21,288 nucleotides of DNA from Hydrogenovibrio sp049975065 (lineage in GTDB: Bacteria; Pseudomonadota; Gammaproteobacteria; Thiomicrospirales; Thiomicrospiraceae): the NCBI GenBank assembly GCA_049975065.1, contig JBNGDN010000032.1; one strand, 5' to 3'. The position numbers and the translations under genes were made by a program. Positions 1 to 6,473 of the stretch are shown in pieces; the first letter of the stretch is position 1, and each line of letters begins with the position of its first letter. The notes beneath the pieces were generated by a model. It worked only from the letters and a program-made list of their open reading frames with translations. It did no database searches and was not told where the DNA came from.

Positions 1-15
1 TAACTATAATTAGAC

Positions 16-45
16 ATCCTAAACCAAACACACTACGTATGTCAA
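16..45 (-). promoter_or_regulatory. candidate cassette promoter (Pc), pointing left
   Basis: On the minus strand there is a perfect -35 hexamer TTGACA (plus-strand bases 40-45), an 18-bp spacer and a -10 like TAGGAT (bases 16-21, 4 of 6 matches to TATAAT). It points out of the window, away from intI. That is the position and direction of the Pc promoter that drives gene cassettes in many integrons. No transcript evidence is available; the weak -10 limits confidence. Confidence 0.4.
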
Positions 46-67
46 CAAATCATAAATCTGATGTTTT

Positions 68-106
68 ATACTGTTATTTTCGTGGATTGAATTAATATAA
101 CAGTAT
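68..106. repeat. 10-bp perfect inverted repeat upstream of intI
   Basis: ATACTGTTAT at 68-77 is matched by its exact reverse complement ATAACAGTAT at 97-106, with 19 bases between. It brackets the -35 of the candidate intI promoter and ends just before the -10. It could be an operator for a dimeric regulator or part of the integrase-binding architecture. The half-site spacing does not fit a standard 16-bp LexA box. Confidence 0.5.
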
Positions 107-114
107 GTTATTAT
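87..114 (+). promoter_or_regulatory. candidate intI promoter (Pint)
   Basis: TTGAAT at 87-92, a 16-bp spacer and TATTAT at 109-114 form a reasonable sigma-70 promoter. The predicted start is about 35 bases before the intI ATG, and a GAGG ribosome site lies at 145-148. AT-richness of the region makes chance matches more likely. Confidence 0.4.
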
Positions 115-156
115 TGAATTTAATTCTAATCCTTACCGTTTTATGAGGCATAAATT

Positions 157-1122
157 ATGGCGACTAAACCACGCTTTTTAGACCTTGTGCGTGAACGCAT
201 TCGAACTAAGCATTATTCTTTACGCACCGAGGAAGCTTATGTAGGTTGGATTAAAAAATTTATATTTTTTCATAATAAGCGTCACCCTGCTGAAATGGGT
301 AAGCTTGAAATGGAGCAATTTTTGACTTATTTGGCGGTTGAGAGAAATGTGGCTTCTTCGACACAAAACCAAGCATTAGCCGCTTTGCTTTTTATGTATA
401 AAGAGGTTATACAAATGGAACCGCCTTGGGTTGATAATGTGACACGGGCGAAAAAACCACAGCGTTTGCCTGTCGTTTTAACAAAAACTGAAGTCAGTCA
501 ATTACTCGAAAATGTTCCTCTTTCTTATCAGCTTCAGGCTAGGTTGCTATATGGTTGTGGCTTACGTTTGATGGAGTTGGTTCGTTTACGTGTGCAGGAC
601 ATTGATTTTGGTTATCATTCAATTACTGTGCGCGCGGGTAAAGGGGATAAGGATCGTGTTGTTATGCTGCCGCCAAGCACCATCGAAGCTTTGCAAGCGC
701 AATTAACGGAAACGAAACGCATTCATGATATCGACTTGAGTAATGGTTATGGAGAGGTGTATTTACCCAATGCCTTGGAACGAAAATACCGAAATGCAAA
801 TAAAACCTTTGCATGGCAATATGTGTTTCCGAGCCGGAATATCGCGTCCGACCCGAGAAGCGGTAAGAAACGCCGCCACCACATGCATGAACAAGCATTG
901 CAAAGAGCCATTAGACAAGCGGCAAGCCACGCCAACATTCACAAAAAAGTAACGCCTCATACGCTTCGGCACAGCTTTGCAACGCATTTATTAGAATCGG
1001 GTTATGACATTCGTACCATTCAAGAGTTACTCGGACACAAAAATGTCGAAACGACCATGATATACACACATGTGCTTAAACAAGGCGGGAAAGGCGTTGT
1101 TAGCCCTTTAGAAAATTTATAA
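157..1122 (+). CDS. intI: Integron integrase IntI (tyrosine recombinase)
   Basis: This 321-residue protein recombines gene cassettes between attC and attI sites. The N-terminal SAM-like DNA-binding domain covers about residues 5-90 and the catalytic domain about 105-315. Visible catalytic residues are R137 (GCGLRLME), a Lys near 162 (GKGDKDR), H268 and R271 (HTLRH), H294 (LLGHKN) and the nucleophile Y303 (MIYTH). The spacing matches the integron integrases, including the extra segment (about 204-226, ending WQYVFPS) that separates IntI from XerC/XerD. Length is normal and the frame is intact, so it is probably functional. ATG at 157 has GAGG eight bases upstream. Base composition is clearly more AT-rich than in the kinase genes, as expected for an acquired element. 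It is convergent with proS. A plain phage or Xer recombinase is less likely because of the IntI-specific insert. Confidence 0.93.
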   Translation: MATKPRFLDLVRERIRTKHYSLRTEEAYVGWIKKFIFFHNKRHPAEMGKLEMEQFLTYLAVERNVASSTQNQALAALLFMYKEVIQMEPPWVDNVTRAKKPQRLPVVLTKTEVSQLLENVPLSYQLQARLLYGCGLRLMELVRLRVQDIDFGYHSITVRAGKGDKDRVVMLPPSTIEALQAQLTETKRIHDIDLSNGYGEVYLPNALERKYRNANKTFAWQYVFPSRNIASDPRSGKKRRHHMHEQALQRAIRQAASHANIHKKVTPHTLRHSFATHLLESGYDIRTIQELLGHKNVETTMIYTHVLKQGGKGVVSPLENL

Positions 1123-1164
1123 GGCACCATAAAAAACTTGCGAAAAGCAGGCTTCTTTAAAATC

Positions 1165-1215
1165 TTAACCCGTAAAACTCATGAATCGGTGATCCGAGGG
1201 TGAATTACGGGTTAA
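1165..1215. repeat. 11-bp inverted repeat between intI and proS
   Basis: TTAACCCGTAA (1165-1175) and TTACGGGTTAA (1205-1215) are perfect reverse complements separated by 29 bases; a smaller TCGG/CCGA hairpin can form inside the loop. It lies between two convergent genes, where a bidirectional terminator would be useful, but no long T-tract follows either arm. It is attC-like in size (about 55 bp) but does not fit the RYYYAAC...GTTRRRY rule well. Confidence 0.5.
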
Positions 1216-1260
1216 TGATTAAATTCAAGATTGAACTCAAGGTTGTGAGTGCTAAGGGTA

Positions 1261-2817
1261 TTAGCGCAATTTTGACATTAAAAACGCTATAAAGTCATCT
1301 GCTGAAACGTCTTGGGGTTTTTCATCGGTGCGGTGTTTGTATTCAATCATGCCGTTGTCTAGGCCGCGTTCGCCGATGACGATGCGATGCGGAATGCCGA
1401 TCAGTTCCATGTCGTTAAACATCACGCCCGGGCGTTCGCTGCGGTCGTCAAACAGCACTTCGATGCCTTTGGCGATGAGTTCGTCATAGAGTTGATTCGC
1501 GGCTTCCGCCACGCGCGGCGATTTGTGCATTTGCATTGGCACAATGCAGACTTGGAAGGGTGCGATGGCTTCCGGCCAGATAATGCCTTTGTCGTCGTGA
1601 TTCTGCTCGATGGCGGCGGCGACCACACGGGTGACGCCAATGCCGTAGCAGCCCATTTCCAAGACTTGCGCACGGCTGTTTTCATTCAGCACGGTGGCGT
1701 TGAGGGCTTTCGAATATTTGTTGCCCAATTGGAAGATGTGGCCGACTTCAATGCCGCGACGGATTTCGATTTTGCCTTTTCCGCAGGGGCTAGGGTCGCC
1801 TTTGACGACATTGCGGATGTCGGCGACCAGCGTTGGGTTGGCGTTACGATCCCAGTTGGCACCGGTGTAATGGAAGCCATCTTCATTGGCACCGCAGATG
1901 AAATCAGCGGCATGGGCGGCGGTGCGATCCACAATCACTGGAATATTCAAGCCCACCGGCCCGATGGAACCGGCGTTGCAACCGACGGCGTCCAGAATCT
2001 CGGCATCGCTGGCCATTTCCAGCGGCTCGGCCACTAAATCCAGTTTTTCGGCCTTGATTTCATTCAGCGCGTGGTCGCCACGCACCACCAGCGCCACGAC
2101 CGGGTTTTCGTCGGTCGCGCCTTTGACAATCAAGGTTTTCAAGACGCTCTTTTTCTTGACCTGCAGAAAGTCNNNNNNNNNNNNNNNNNNNNNNNNNNNN
2201 NNNNNNNNNNNNNNNNNNNNNNNNNNNNNNNNNNNNNNNNNNNNNNNNNNNNNNNNNNNNNNNNNNNNNNNNTTGTAGGCATCGTACATGTCATCGTAAG
2301 TGGCTTGCAGGCTGTCGCGATCCATATGGAAAGAATAGGCGTCTTTCATAATGAATTCACGCGAGCGCATGACGCCAAAACGTGGACGAATTTCATCACG
2401 GAATTTGGTCTGGATTTGGTAGAAATTGGCGGGCAGTTGCTTGTAACTGCGAATTTCATTGCGTACCAGATCGGTGATGATTTCTTCGTGCGTAGGGCCT
2501 AAGGCAAAATCGCGTTGGTGGCGGTCTTTAAAACGCAGCAGTTCCGGGCCGTAATCCTCGGCACGGCCGGATTCTTCCCACAGCTCCATGGGTTGCACCA
2601 CCGGCATCAGCAATTCCTGTGCGCCGGAGCGGTTCATTTCCTCTCGCACAATCGCTTCCACCTTGCGTAACACGCGCACGCCCAGCGGCAACCAGTTGTA
2701 CAAGCCGCCTGCCAGCGGTCGAATCAAACCGGCACGCAGCATCAACTGATGGCTGATGACAACGGCATCAGCCGGGGTTTCACGGGTGGTGGCGAGTAAA
2801 AGCGATGATGTTTTCAT
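1261..2817 (-). CDS. proS: Prolyl-tRNA synthetase (internal assembly gap)
   Basis: ProS charges tRNA-Pro with proline in the cytoplasm. This is the bacterial long form with an editing insertion. Class II motif 2 is visible (RDEIRPRFGVMRSREF), as are motif 3 (CYGIGVTR), the conserved start (ETPADAVVISHQLMLRAG) and the anticodon-binding C-terminus (ERPGVMFNDMELIGIPHRIV). The reading frame is broken by 100 Ns at 2173-2272. Compared with E. coli ProS (572 aa), the segment between MYDAY and the DFLQVKKKS region should hold about 85-90 residues, but the Ns allow only 34. The missing part includes the proline-pocket segment and the start of the editing domain. I read this as a sequencing or scaffolding gap, not a broken gene, because both sides are well conserved. 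ATG is at 2817, with AAGGA about 14 bases upstream. Confidence 0.96.
   Translation of the reverse strand: MKTSSLLLATTRETPADAVVISHQLMLRAGLIRPLAGGLYNWLPLGVRVLRKVEAIVREEMNRSGAQELLMPVVQPMELWEESGRAEDYGPELLRFKDRHQRDFALGPTHEEIITDLVRNEIRSYKQLPANFYQIQTKFRDEIRPRFGVMRSREFIMKDAYSFHMDRDSLQATYDDMYDAYXXXXXXXXXXXXXXXXXXXXXXXXXXXXXXXXXXDFLQVKKKSVLKTLIVKGATDENPVVALVVRGDHALNEIKAEKLDLVAEPLEMASDAEILDAVGCNAGSIGPVGLNIPVIVDRTAAHAADFICGANEDGFHYTGANWDRNANPTLVADIRNVVKGDPSPCGKGKIEIRRGIEVGHIFQLGNKYSKALNATVLNENSRAQVLEMGCYGIGVTRVVAAAIEQNHDDKGIIWPEAIAPFQVCIVPMQMHKSPRVAEAANQLYDELIAKGIEVLFDDRSERPGVMFNDMELIGIPHRIVIGERGLDNGMIEYKHRTDEKPQDVSADDFIAFLMSKLR
2173..2272. other. Assembly gap of 100 Ns inside proS
   Basis: Exactly 100 N characters, the usual placeholder for a scaffold gap of unknown size. 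By alignment from memory with E. coli ProS, the true missing DNA is nearer 260 bp, and its length must be 1 modulo 3 for the flanking frames to join. The gap proves that the two sides are scaffolded, not contiguous. Confidence 0.97.
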
Positions 2818-2880
2818 GGTGCGAAATCAAGTCCTTCTGGGTGGGTTACAGGATGGGTTAAGCGAAATCAAAAGAGGCGC

Positions 2881-2910
2881 ATTTTAACATGAATGCTGGA
2901 ATAAAGTCGG
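2881..2910 (-). promoter_or_regulatory. candidate proS promoter
   Basis: On the minus strand TAAAAT (bases 2881-2886, 5 of 6 to TATAAT) is preceded, after 18 bp, by CCGACT (2905-2910, 3 of 6 to TTGACA). It would start transcription about 55-60 bases before the proS ATG. The -35 is weak. Confidence 0.3.
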
Positions 2911-2916
2911 AAATCC

Positions 2917-2926
2917 CCAGGCCTGG
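2917..2926. repeat. CCAGGCCTGG palindrome, copy 1
   Basis: Exact copy of the iterated 10-bp palindrome, between the proS start and the end of the hemolysin III family gene. Context is C-CCAGGCCTGG-T. Confidence 0.85.
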
Positions 2927-2941
2927 TCTTTTCAATGACGG

Positions 2942-3568
2942 TTATCGAACATAGCCAATGACGGCAATAAAGTGGGCGATGGAACCCGCCAGAACGAACA
3001 GATGCCAAATGCCGTGGGCATGGCGTAAGCGTTGCTGGTCATCCAGAACGTAGAACACTATGCCCGCGGTGTAGGCGAGGCCGCCAAAGGTCAGCCAATA
3101 GAGTCCGCCGGTGGGGAGGGCGGCCTTTAAGGCCGAAAAGTCCAGCACCACCATCCAGCCCATCACCAGATAAATCGTCAACTGCAGCCATTCGATGCGT
3201 CGCTTGATAAAGAGATCCAGCAGAATGCCGATGATGGCAAGCGTCCAGACAATTGTTAGAATCATCAGGCCGCGACTGTCAATCAGCGTGACCAGCGTGA
3301 AGGGGGTGTAAGTCCCGGCAATCAGCAAATAAATGGCGATGTGATCCAGTTTTTGAAACACTCTTTTGGCGGAGGGTTGGCTGAAGCTGTGGTAAAGGGT
3401 GGAAAAGCTGTAAAGCAAAACCAGCGACGCGCCGAATATCAAAAAGCCGGTGAGCAGCAACGGATTGTTCTGCAAAAGGCCGACGGCGATTAACGCCCCC
3501 AGCCCCACCAGTGCCAAAACGGCACCGATTAAGTGGGTGATGCTATTGAACTTTTCGGAATCGTACAT
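2942..3568 (-). CDS. Hemolysin III / PAQR family membrane protein
   Basis: A 208-residue polytopic inner-membrane protein of the HlyIII/YqfA (PAQR) family, with about seven hydrophobic segments. Family motifs are clear: EKFNSITHLIG at the start, STLYHSF, LDHIAIYLLIAGTYTPF and HAHGIWHLFVLAGSIAHF. The conserved metal-site candidates are H60, D75, H185 and H189, as in PAQR proteins that are thought to be zinc-dependent hydrolases or lipid-homeostasis proteins. The bacterial function is not settled; the hemolysin name is historical. I chose ATG at 3568 because GGAGT lies seven bases upstream and the family consensus starts there. The longer frame opening at 3592 would need a TTG start. It lies 55 bases downstream of the YoaK-like gene on the same strand, so the two may be cotranscribed. 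Confidence 0.9.
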   Translation of the reverse strand: MYDSEKFNSITHLIGAVLALVGLGALIAVGLLQNNPLLLTGFLIFGASLVLLYSFSTLYHSFSQPSAKRVFQKLDHIAIYLLIAGTYTPFTLVTLIDSRGLMILTIVWTLAIIGILLDLFIKRRIEWLQLTIYLVMGWMVVLDFSALKAALPTGGLYWLTFGGLAYTAGIVFYVLDDQQRLRHAHGIWHLFVLAGSIAHFIAVIGYVR

Positions 3569-3575
3569 GGTGGTC

Positions 3576-3580
3576 ACTCC
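3576..3580 (-). promoter_or_regulatory. ribosome binding site deciding the HlyIII-family start
   Basis: GGAGT on the minus strand, seven bases before ATG at 3568. It favours this start over the upstream in-frame TTG at 3592. Confidence 0.7.
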
Positions 3581-3623
3581 AAAAGTGTGCAACGTTGTGT
3601 TTCCATAGCAAACGGACGTCAGC

Positions 3624-4358
3624 TCAACCTTTTGTCGAAGGTTTTAGAGACTGTTGAAAACGCCTGAAGTACAGCAGCGCCAGAACACCGTTTAGCAGTG
3701 CCGGTGCCATTAAGGCTTCGTAATGAAACCATTGGAAGGCCAGTATCCCCAGCAAACCGCCCAGAATAAAACTGAACAGCAAAGTAAACAGCAGGCCGGT
3801 TTGCCAGGTGAATTGGGTGCGATTGCGCAGCCGATTCGCCAGCGATACGCCGATGTCGGTGGTGATGCCGGTGACGTGGGTGGTGCGAATCTGCAAGCCT
3901 TTGTAACTGGCCACCATGGCATTTTGCAAGCCGCAGGCGAGCGCGGCGAAAATCAGCGCCAGCAGATTGACAAAGCTGGCCATTACGGCCGCCAGAATCA
4001 GAATAAGGGTGTTGAGCAGCAAGGCATAACCGTAGCGGCGATCTTCTTTGTATTGGCTGTGGCCGATGATCAGCGCCGATAAAAAGGCACCGAAAATAAA
4101 GCTCAACAGCAGTGCGGCACTCAGGCCGAACGCCGACCATTCAAAATGAAACCCGCTGTCACTGAGGTGCGAGGCAATGCCGGTCATCTGGCTGACGGGC
4201 AGGCCGAACTCAATCAGCATCAAGCTGTTAATGTACCCCGCCATGGCCGCCATCATGCCGGCAACCGTTAAGACCCTGCCCACCGCAATGTCACGGGTGG
4301 CGCAGGCCGGTTGCGGTGTTTGGGGTGTTGAGGCGTTATCGGGGTGGCTAGAGGGCAT
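3624..4358 (-). CDS. YoaK/DUF1275 family membrane protein
   Basis: A 244-residue inner-membrane protein of the YoaK (DUF1275) family, with no established biochemical function. About six hydrophobic helices are visible, near residues 27-47, 76-98, 110-129, 131-149, 186-207 and 213-231. Family signatures are AGYINS (40-45), SQMTGIASHLS (56-66) and a long loop, CGLQNAMVASYKGLQIRTTHVTGITTDIG (142-170, given here in part as CGLQNAM and RTTHVTGITTDIG). The N-terminal 25 residues are polar and rich in Pro and Thr. ATG is at 4358; no good Shine-Dalgarno is seen. It precedes the HlyIII-family gene on the same strand. Confidence 0.87.
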   Translation of the reverse strand: MPSSHPDNASTPQTPQPACATRDIAVGRVLTVAGMMAAMAGYINSLMLIEFGLPVSQMTGIASHLSDSGFHFEWSAFGLSAALLLSFIFGAFLSALIIGHSQYKEDRRYGYALLLNTLILILAAVMASFVNLLALIFAALACGLQNAMVASYKGLQIRTTHVTGITTDIGVSLANRLRNRTQFTWQTGLLFTLLFSFILGGLLGILAFQWFHYEALMAPALLNGVLALLYFRRFQQSLKPSTKG

Positions 4359-4454
4359 AAGGCAGTGTAAGAAGTCTGGTTCCGTTCAGTTTAGAGTTCA
4401 AGGGGTCGGGTATCATGGCTTATCAAGCGATTTTACAGGGTATTCGCTTAATCA

Positions 4455-4464
4455 CCAGGCCTGG
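4455..4464. repeat. CCAGGCCTGG palindrome, copy 2
   Basis: Exact copy in the intergenic space between the lipoprotein gene and the YoaK-like gene. Context is A-CCAGGCCTGG-G. Confidence 0.85.
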
Positions 4465-4485
4465 GCGTTTTTGGAAAAGCACCCG

Positions 4486-4507
4486 CGCGACCTTGTCGCG
4501 TTTTATT
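4486..4507. terminator. hairpin terminator next to the lipoprotein gene
   Basis: CGCGAC (4486-4491), loop CTT, GTCGCG (4495-4500), followed on the plus strand by TTTTATT. It starts three bases past the lipoprotein stop codon on the minus strand, so its natural job is to end that transcript, although the better T-tract is on the plus strand. It may work in both directions. Confidence 0.55.
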
Positions 4508-4715
4508 GCCCGTATTCTTCCTTGCATTTATTGACCGCGGCCCAGTAGGCTTTGTTGTCGGCGTTCTTGTTATTGTCCCACAGCTGGCTGGCCTGATCTT
4601 TGCACTCGGTGTAAGCCGCGTTTTCACAGCCGCCTAAAATTAACACACTGCCAAGTAACAGCCAGAGAGACGCCGATAACGCACGACGAAGAGAGGTGGA
4701 GAGGGATGACGTCAT
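4503..4715 (-). CDS. Small predicted lipoprotein with two extra cysteines
   Basis: A 70-residue protein with a type II signal peptide: basic n-region (LRRALS), hydrophobic core (LWLLLGSVLI) and lipobox LGGC with C30 as the lipidated residue. The mature part is only about 41 residues, acidic and polar, with C38 and C64, which could form one disulfide in the periplasm, and an aromatic WAAVNKCKEEY end. I do not recognise a family. ATG at 4715 has AGGAG seven bases upstream, which supports real translation. A hairpin follows its stop, so it is probably a single-gene transcript. Membrane side (inner or outer) is not certain; the residue after Cys is Glu, not the Asp that signals inner-membrane retention, so outer membrane is more likely. 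Confidence 0.75.
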   Translation of the reverse strand: MTSSLSTSLRRALSASLWLLLGSVLILGGCENAAYTECKDQASQLWDNNKNADNKAYWAAVNKCKEEYGQ

Positions 4716-4901
4716 AATGGAACTCCTGTTTCAAGAATGAATGGAACCCGCTTTTTATGTTTTTTGCGGTGCTTTTTTAAAGCTTTGCGTATTTTTGCAG
4801 TTTATCAAATAAGTAGGAACGATAATAGGAATTTTTTGCCGTCGCTCGAAGGTTAGAGGTCGAAAAGTCGAGAAGTCGAGGTGCCCGTTTTTTAAATGGG
4901 A

Positions 4902-4929
4902 TTGACTCGTTAGACGGTCTCGGTATTAT
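4902..4929 (+). promoter_or_regulatory. sigma-70 promoter of dgt
   Basis: TTGACT (4902-4907), 16-bp spacer, TATTAT (4924-4929): 5 of 6 matches in each hexamer. Transcription would begin near 4936, leaving a short leader of about 28 bases that contains AGGA before the ATG at 4964. The rest of the 248-base gap between the lipoprotein gene and dgt holds only short AT-rich tracts and a small run of GTCGA repeats (about 4863-4880). Confidence 0.6.
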
Positions 4930-4963
4930 AGGCCTTCGGCTTTTAAATGAAACAGGAAGCACT

Positions 4964-6322
4964 ATGCACCGTGCCCTTCAAGAAGAAACCCTCTGGACAC
5001 AACGTTACACGGATTTTTTAGAGAATAAACCTGCCCGCGAAGCGCGCATTGTCTATCAGCGGGATCGGGCGCGGGTGATTCACTCCGCCTCTTTTCGCCG
5101 TTTGCAGGCGAAAACGCAGATATTCGGCTTGAATGAATCCGACTTTTATCGCACCCGTTTGACCCATTCCATGGAGGTGGCGCAGATTGGTTCAGGCCTG
5201 GTGGAACAGCTGATTACCATCGGCAAAGGGCGTGACTATCTCGACTGGTTGCCGTCGTTTTATCTGATTGAAGCGATTTGCCTGGCACACGATCTGGGGC
5301 ACCCGCCTTACGGTCACGGCGGCGAAGTGGCCTTGAATTATATGATGCGGACTTACGGCGGGTTTGAAGGCAATGCGCAAACGCTGCGCATTCTGTCACG
5401 GCTGGGGGAATACACCGCAAAACACGGAATCGACTTGTCGCGTCGCGCCACCTTGGGGGTGTTGAAATATCCGGCTATTTATGACGAAGTAATCGCGTTA
5501 AACACCGCCTACCAAGCCCAAATGATGGAAGCAGACGCCAACGATTTCCGCACCTTGCAGATGAACCGTTGGTATCCGCCCAAGGCCAGTGTGTATCGTG
5601 AAGAGACCGAGCAGTTTGACTGGGTGTTGAGCGTGTTTTCAGAGGCGGACAAAAAACGCTTCACTCAATTGGTGCCGAATGAAAAAGGCTTTCATAAAAC
5701 CCAATACAAAGCGCTGGACACGACCCTGATGGAACTGGCCGATGACATTGCCTACGGCATTCACGACCTGGAAGATGCGGTGGCCATGGGCATGGTCAAC
5801 CGCGACCAGTGGCAGGCGGACGTGATGGAACACCCGGATTTCAGACAGTATCCATTATGGGATACGGTGATGACCGATCGCCTGTTCAGCCCGCGCTCCA
5901 GAGACCGCAAACACGCCATCAGCAAAATGGTCGGCATTATGGTGGAAAGCATTGAAATGACCGAAAACGATGTGTTTGAACACCCGCTGCTGCGGTATCA
6001 GGCGCGGTTGGGGGAAGCGGAAATGGCGGTATTGGAATTGCTGAAAACCTTTGTATATCAACAGGTGATTACCCTGCCGGAGGTAAAAGGCATGGAATAC
6101 AAAGGCCAGTTGATTACGCTGGACTTGTTTAAGTCGCTGCGCGCCAATCCACAAGCACTGTTGCCGAGAAATACCTTTGTGAAATATGACACCGCCGAGT
6201 CGGAACGCGATCGGCAACGGGTGATTTCCGATTACATCGCCGGCATGACCAATACCTATGCCTCGCGCCTCTACGAAAAATTTTTCACCGCCTCCCAAGG
6301 GTCGATTTTCGACCGAATCTAA
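4964..6322 (+). CDS. dgt: dGTP triphosphohydrolase-like HD protein
   Basis: A cytoplasmic HD-domain enzyme expected to hydrolyse dGTP (or other dNTPs) to the deoxynucleoside and triphosphate, which affects dNTP pools. Its 452 residues fit the shorter Dgt class; E. coli Dgt is about 505. The HD metal-site residues are visible: H68 (TRLTHSMEVAQ), H109-D110 (LAHDLGHPPYGHGGE, with H113 and H118) and a downstream Asp in MELADDIAYGIHDLEDA. The N-terminal ASFRRLQAKTQIF segment is also typical. ATG at 4964 follows AGGA with about seven bases between, and a good promoter lies just upstream. It ends 151 bases before the start chosen for the kinase operon, which has its own -10, so the two are probably separate units. 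Real substrate preference cannot be read from sequence. Confidence 0.93.
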   Translation: MHRALQEETLWTQRYTDFLENKPAREARIVYQRDRARVIHSASFRRLQAKTQIFGLNESDFYRTRLTHSMEVAQIGSGLVEQLITIGKGRDYLDWLPSFYLIEAICLAHDLGHPPYGHGGEVALNYMMRTYGGFEGNAQTLRILSRLGEYTAKHGIDLSRRATLGVLKYPAIYDEVIALNTAYQAQMMEADANDFRTLQMNRWYPPKASVYREETEQFDWVLSVFSEADKKRFTQLVPNEKGFHKTQYKALDTTLMELADDIAYGIHDLEDAVAMGMVNRDQWQADVMEHPDFRQYPLWDTVMTDRLFSPRSRDRKHAISKMVGIMVESIEMTENDVFEHPLLRYQARLGEAEMAVLELLKTFVYQQVITLPEVKGMEYKGQLITLDLFKSLRANPQALLPRNTFVKYDTAESERDRQRVISDYIAGMTNTYASRLYEKFFTASQGSIFDRI

Positions 6323-6330
6323 CGTTTTAA

Positions 6331-6340
6331 CCAGGCCTGG
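6331..6340. repeat. CCAGGCCTGG palindrome, copy 3
   Basis: Exact copy eight bases after the dgt stop codon; extends to the 12-bp palindrome ACCAGGCCTGGT. No T-tract follows, so it does not look like a classical terminator. Confidence 0.85.
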
Positions 6341-6398
6341 TGAATTGCGTTGGGTCAATTTCGGGTTCAATTCTGTGGCGGAATTCATGCGTAATTCG

Positions 6399-6428
6399 TT
6401 AGGAATCCTTGGTTTCAGCGACTATAAT
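6399..6428 (+). promoter_or_regulatory. candidate promoter of the three-kinase operon
   Basis: A perfect -10 TATAAT lies at 6423-6428. The best -35 is TTAGGA at 6399-6404 with an 18-bp spacer (3 of 6 matches), so it may need an activator or another sigma context. Predicted start near 6435 gives a leader of about 40 bases to the ATG at 6474 and rules out the longer start at 6258 inside dgt. Confidence 0.5.
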
Positions 6429-6473
6429 GAGAAAAAGTTTACCGTGAAGTCCACCGTGAAGTCCACTCAATTT

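Larger units (their letters stand above)
1..156. other. intI leader, probable attI-side region
   Basis: This AT-rich stretch precedes the integrase gene. In most integrons attI and the cassettes lie upstream of intI and are transcribed away from it, so this should be the attI side with the array running left past base 1. It contains a rightward candidate intI promoter, a leftward candidate cassette promoter and a 10-bp inverted repeat. I could not locate an unambiguous attI core site (GTTRRRY); the minus strand ends in GTTA at bases 4-1, which could be the start of one cut by the window edge. No cassette or attC site is visible. Confidence 0.45.

Noticed and set aside
71..103. LexA box upstream of intI (CTGT...ACAG)
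   Set aside because: The two half-sites span 33 bases, whereas a LexA box of the CTGT-N8-ACAG type spans 16.
1163..1217. Inverted repeat after intI as an attC site
   Set aside because: Its size is right but the ends do not fit RYYYAAC and GTTRRRY, and cassettes are expected on the other side of intI. A terminator or incidental repeat is more likely.
1387..2037. Long plus-strand frame inside proS
   Set aside because: It is antisense to well-conserved ProS sequence; its Asp/Ala/Phe-rich composition is typical of a shadow frame.
2917..2936. CCAGGCCTGG followed by TCTTTT as a terminator
   Set aside because: The palindrome has no loop, and other copies lack a T-tract or lie inside genes, so termination is not the shared function.
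4777..4962. 61-residue minus-strand reading frame before dgt
   Set aside because: Low-complexity basic composition, no ribosome site seen, and it covers the dgt promoter region.
6258..6473. Longer start for the first kinase, overlapping dgt
   Set aside because: The extra 72 residues have no family similarity I can see, overlap dgt, and lie partly upstream of the TATAAT at 6423.
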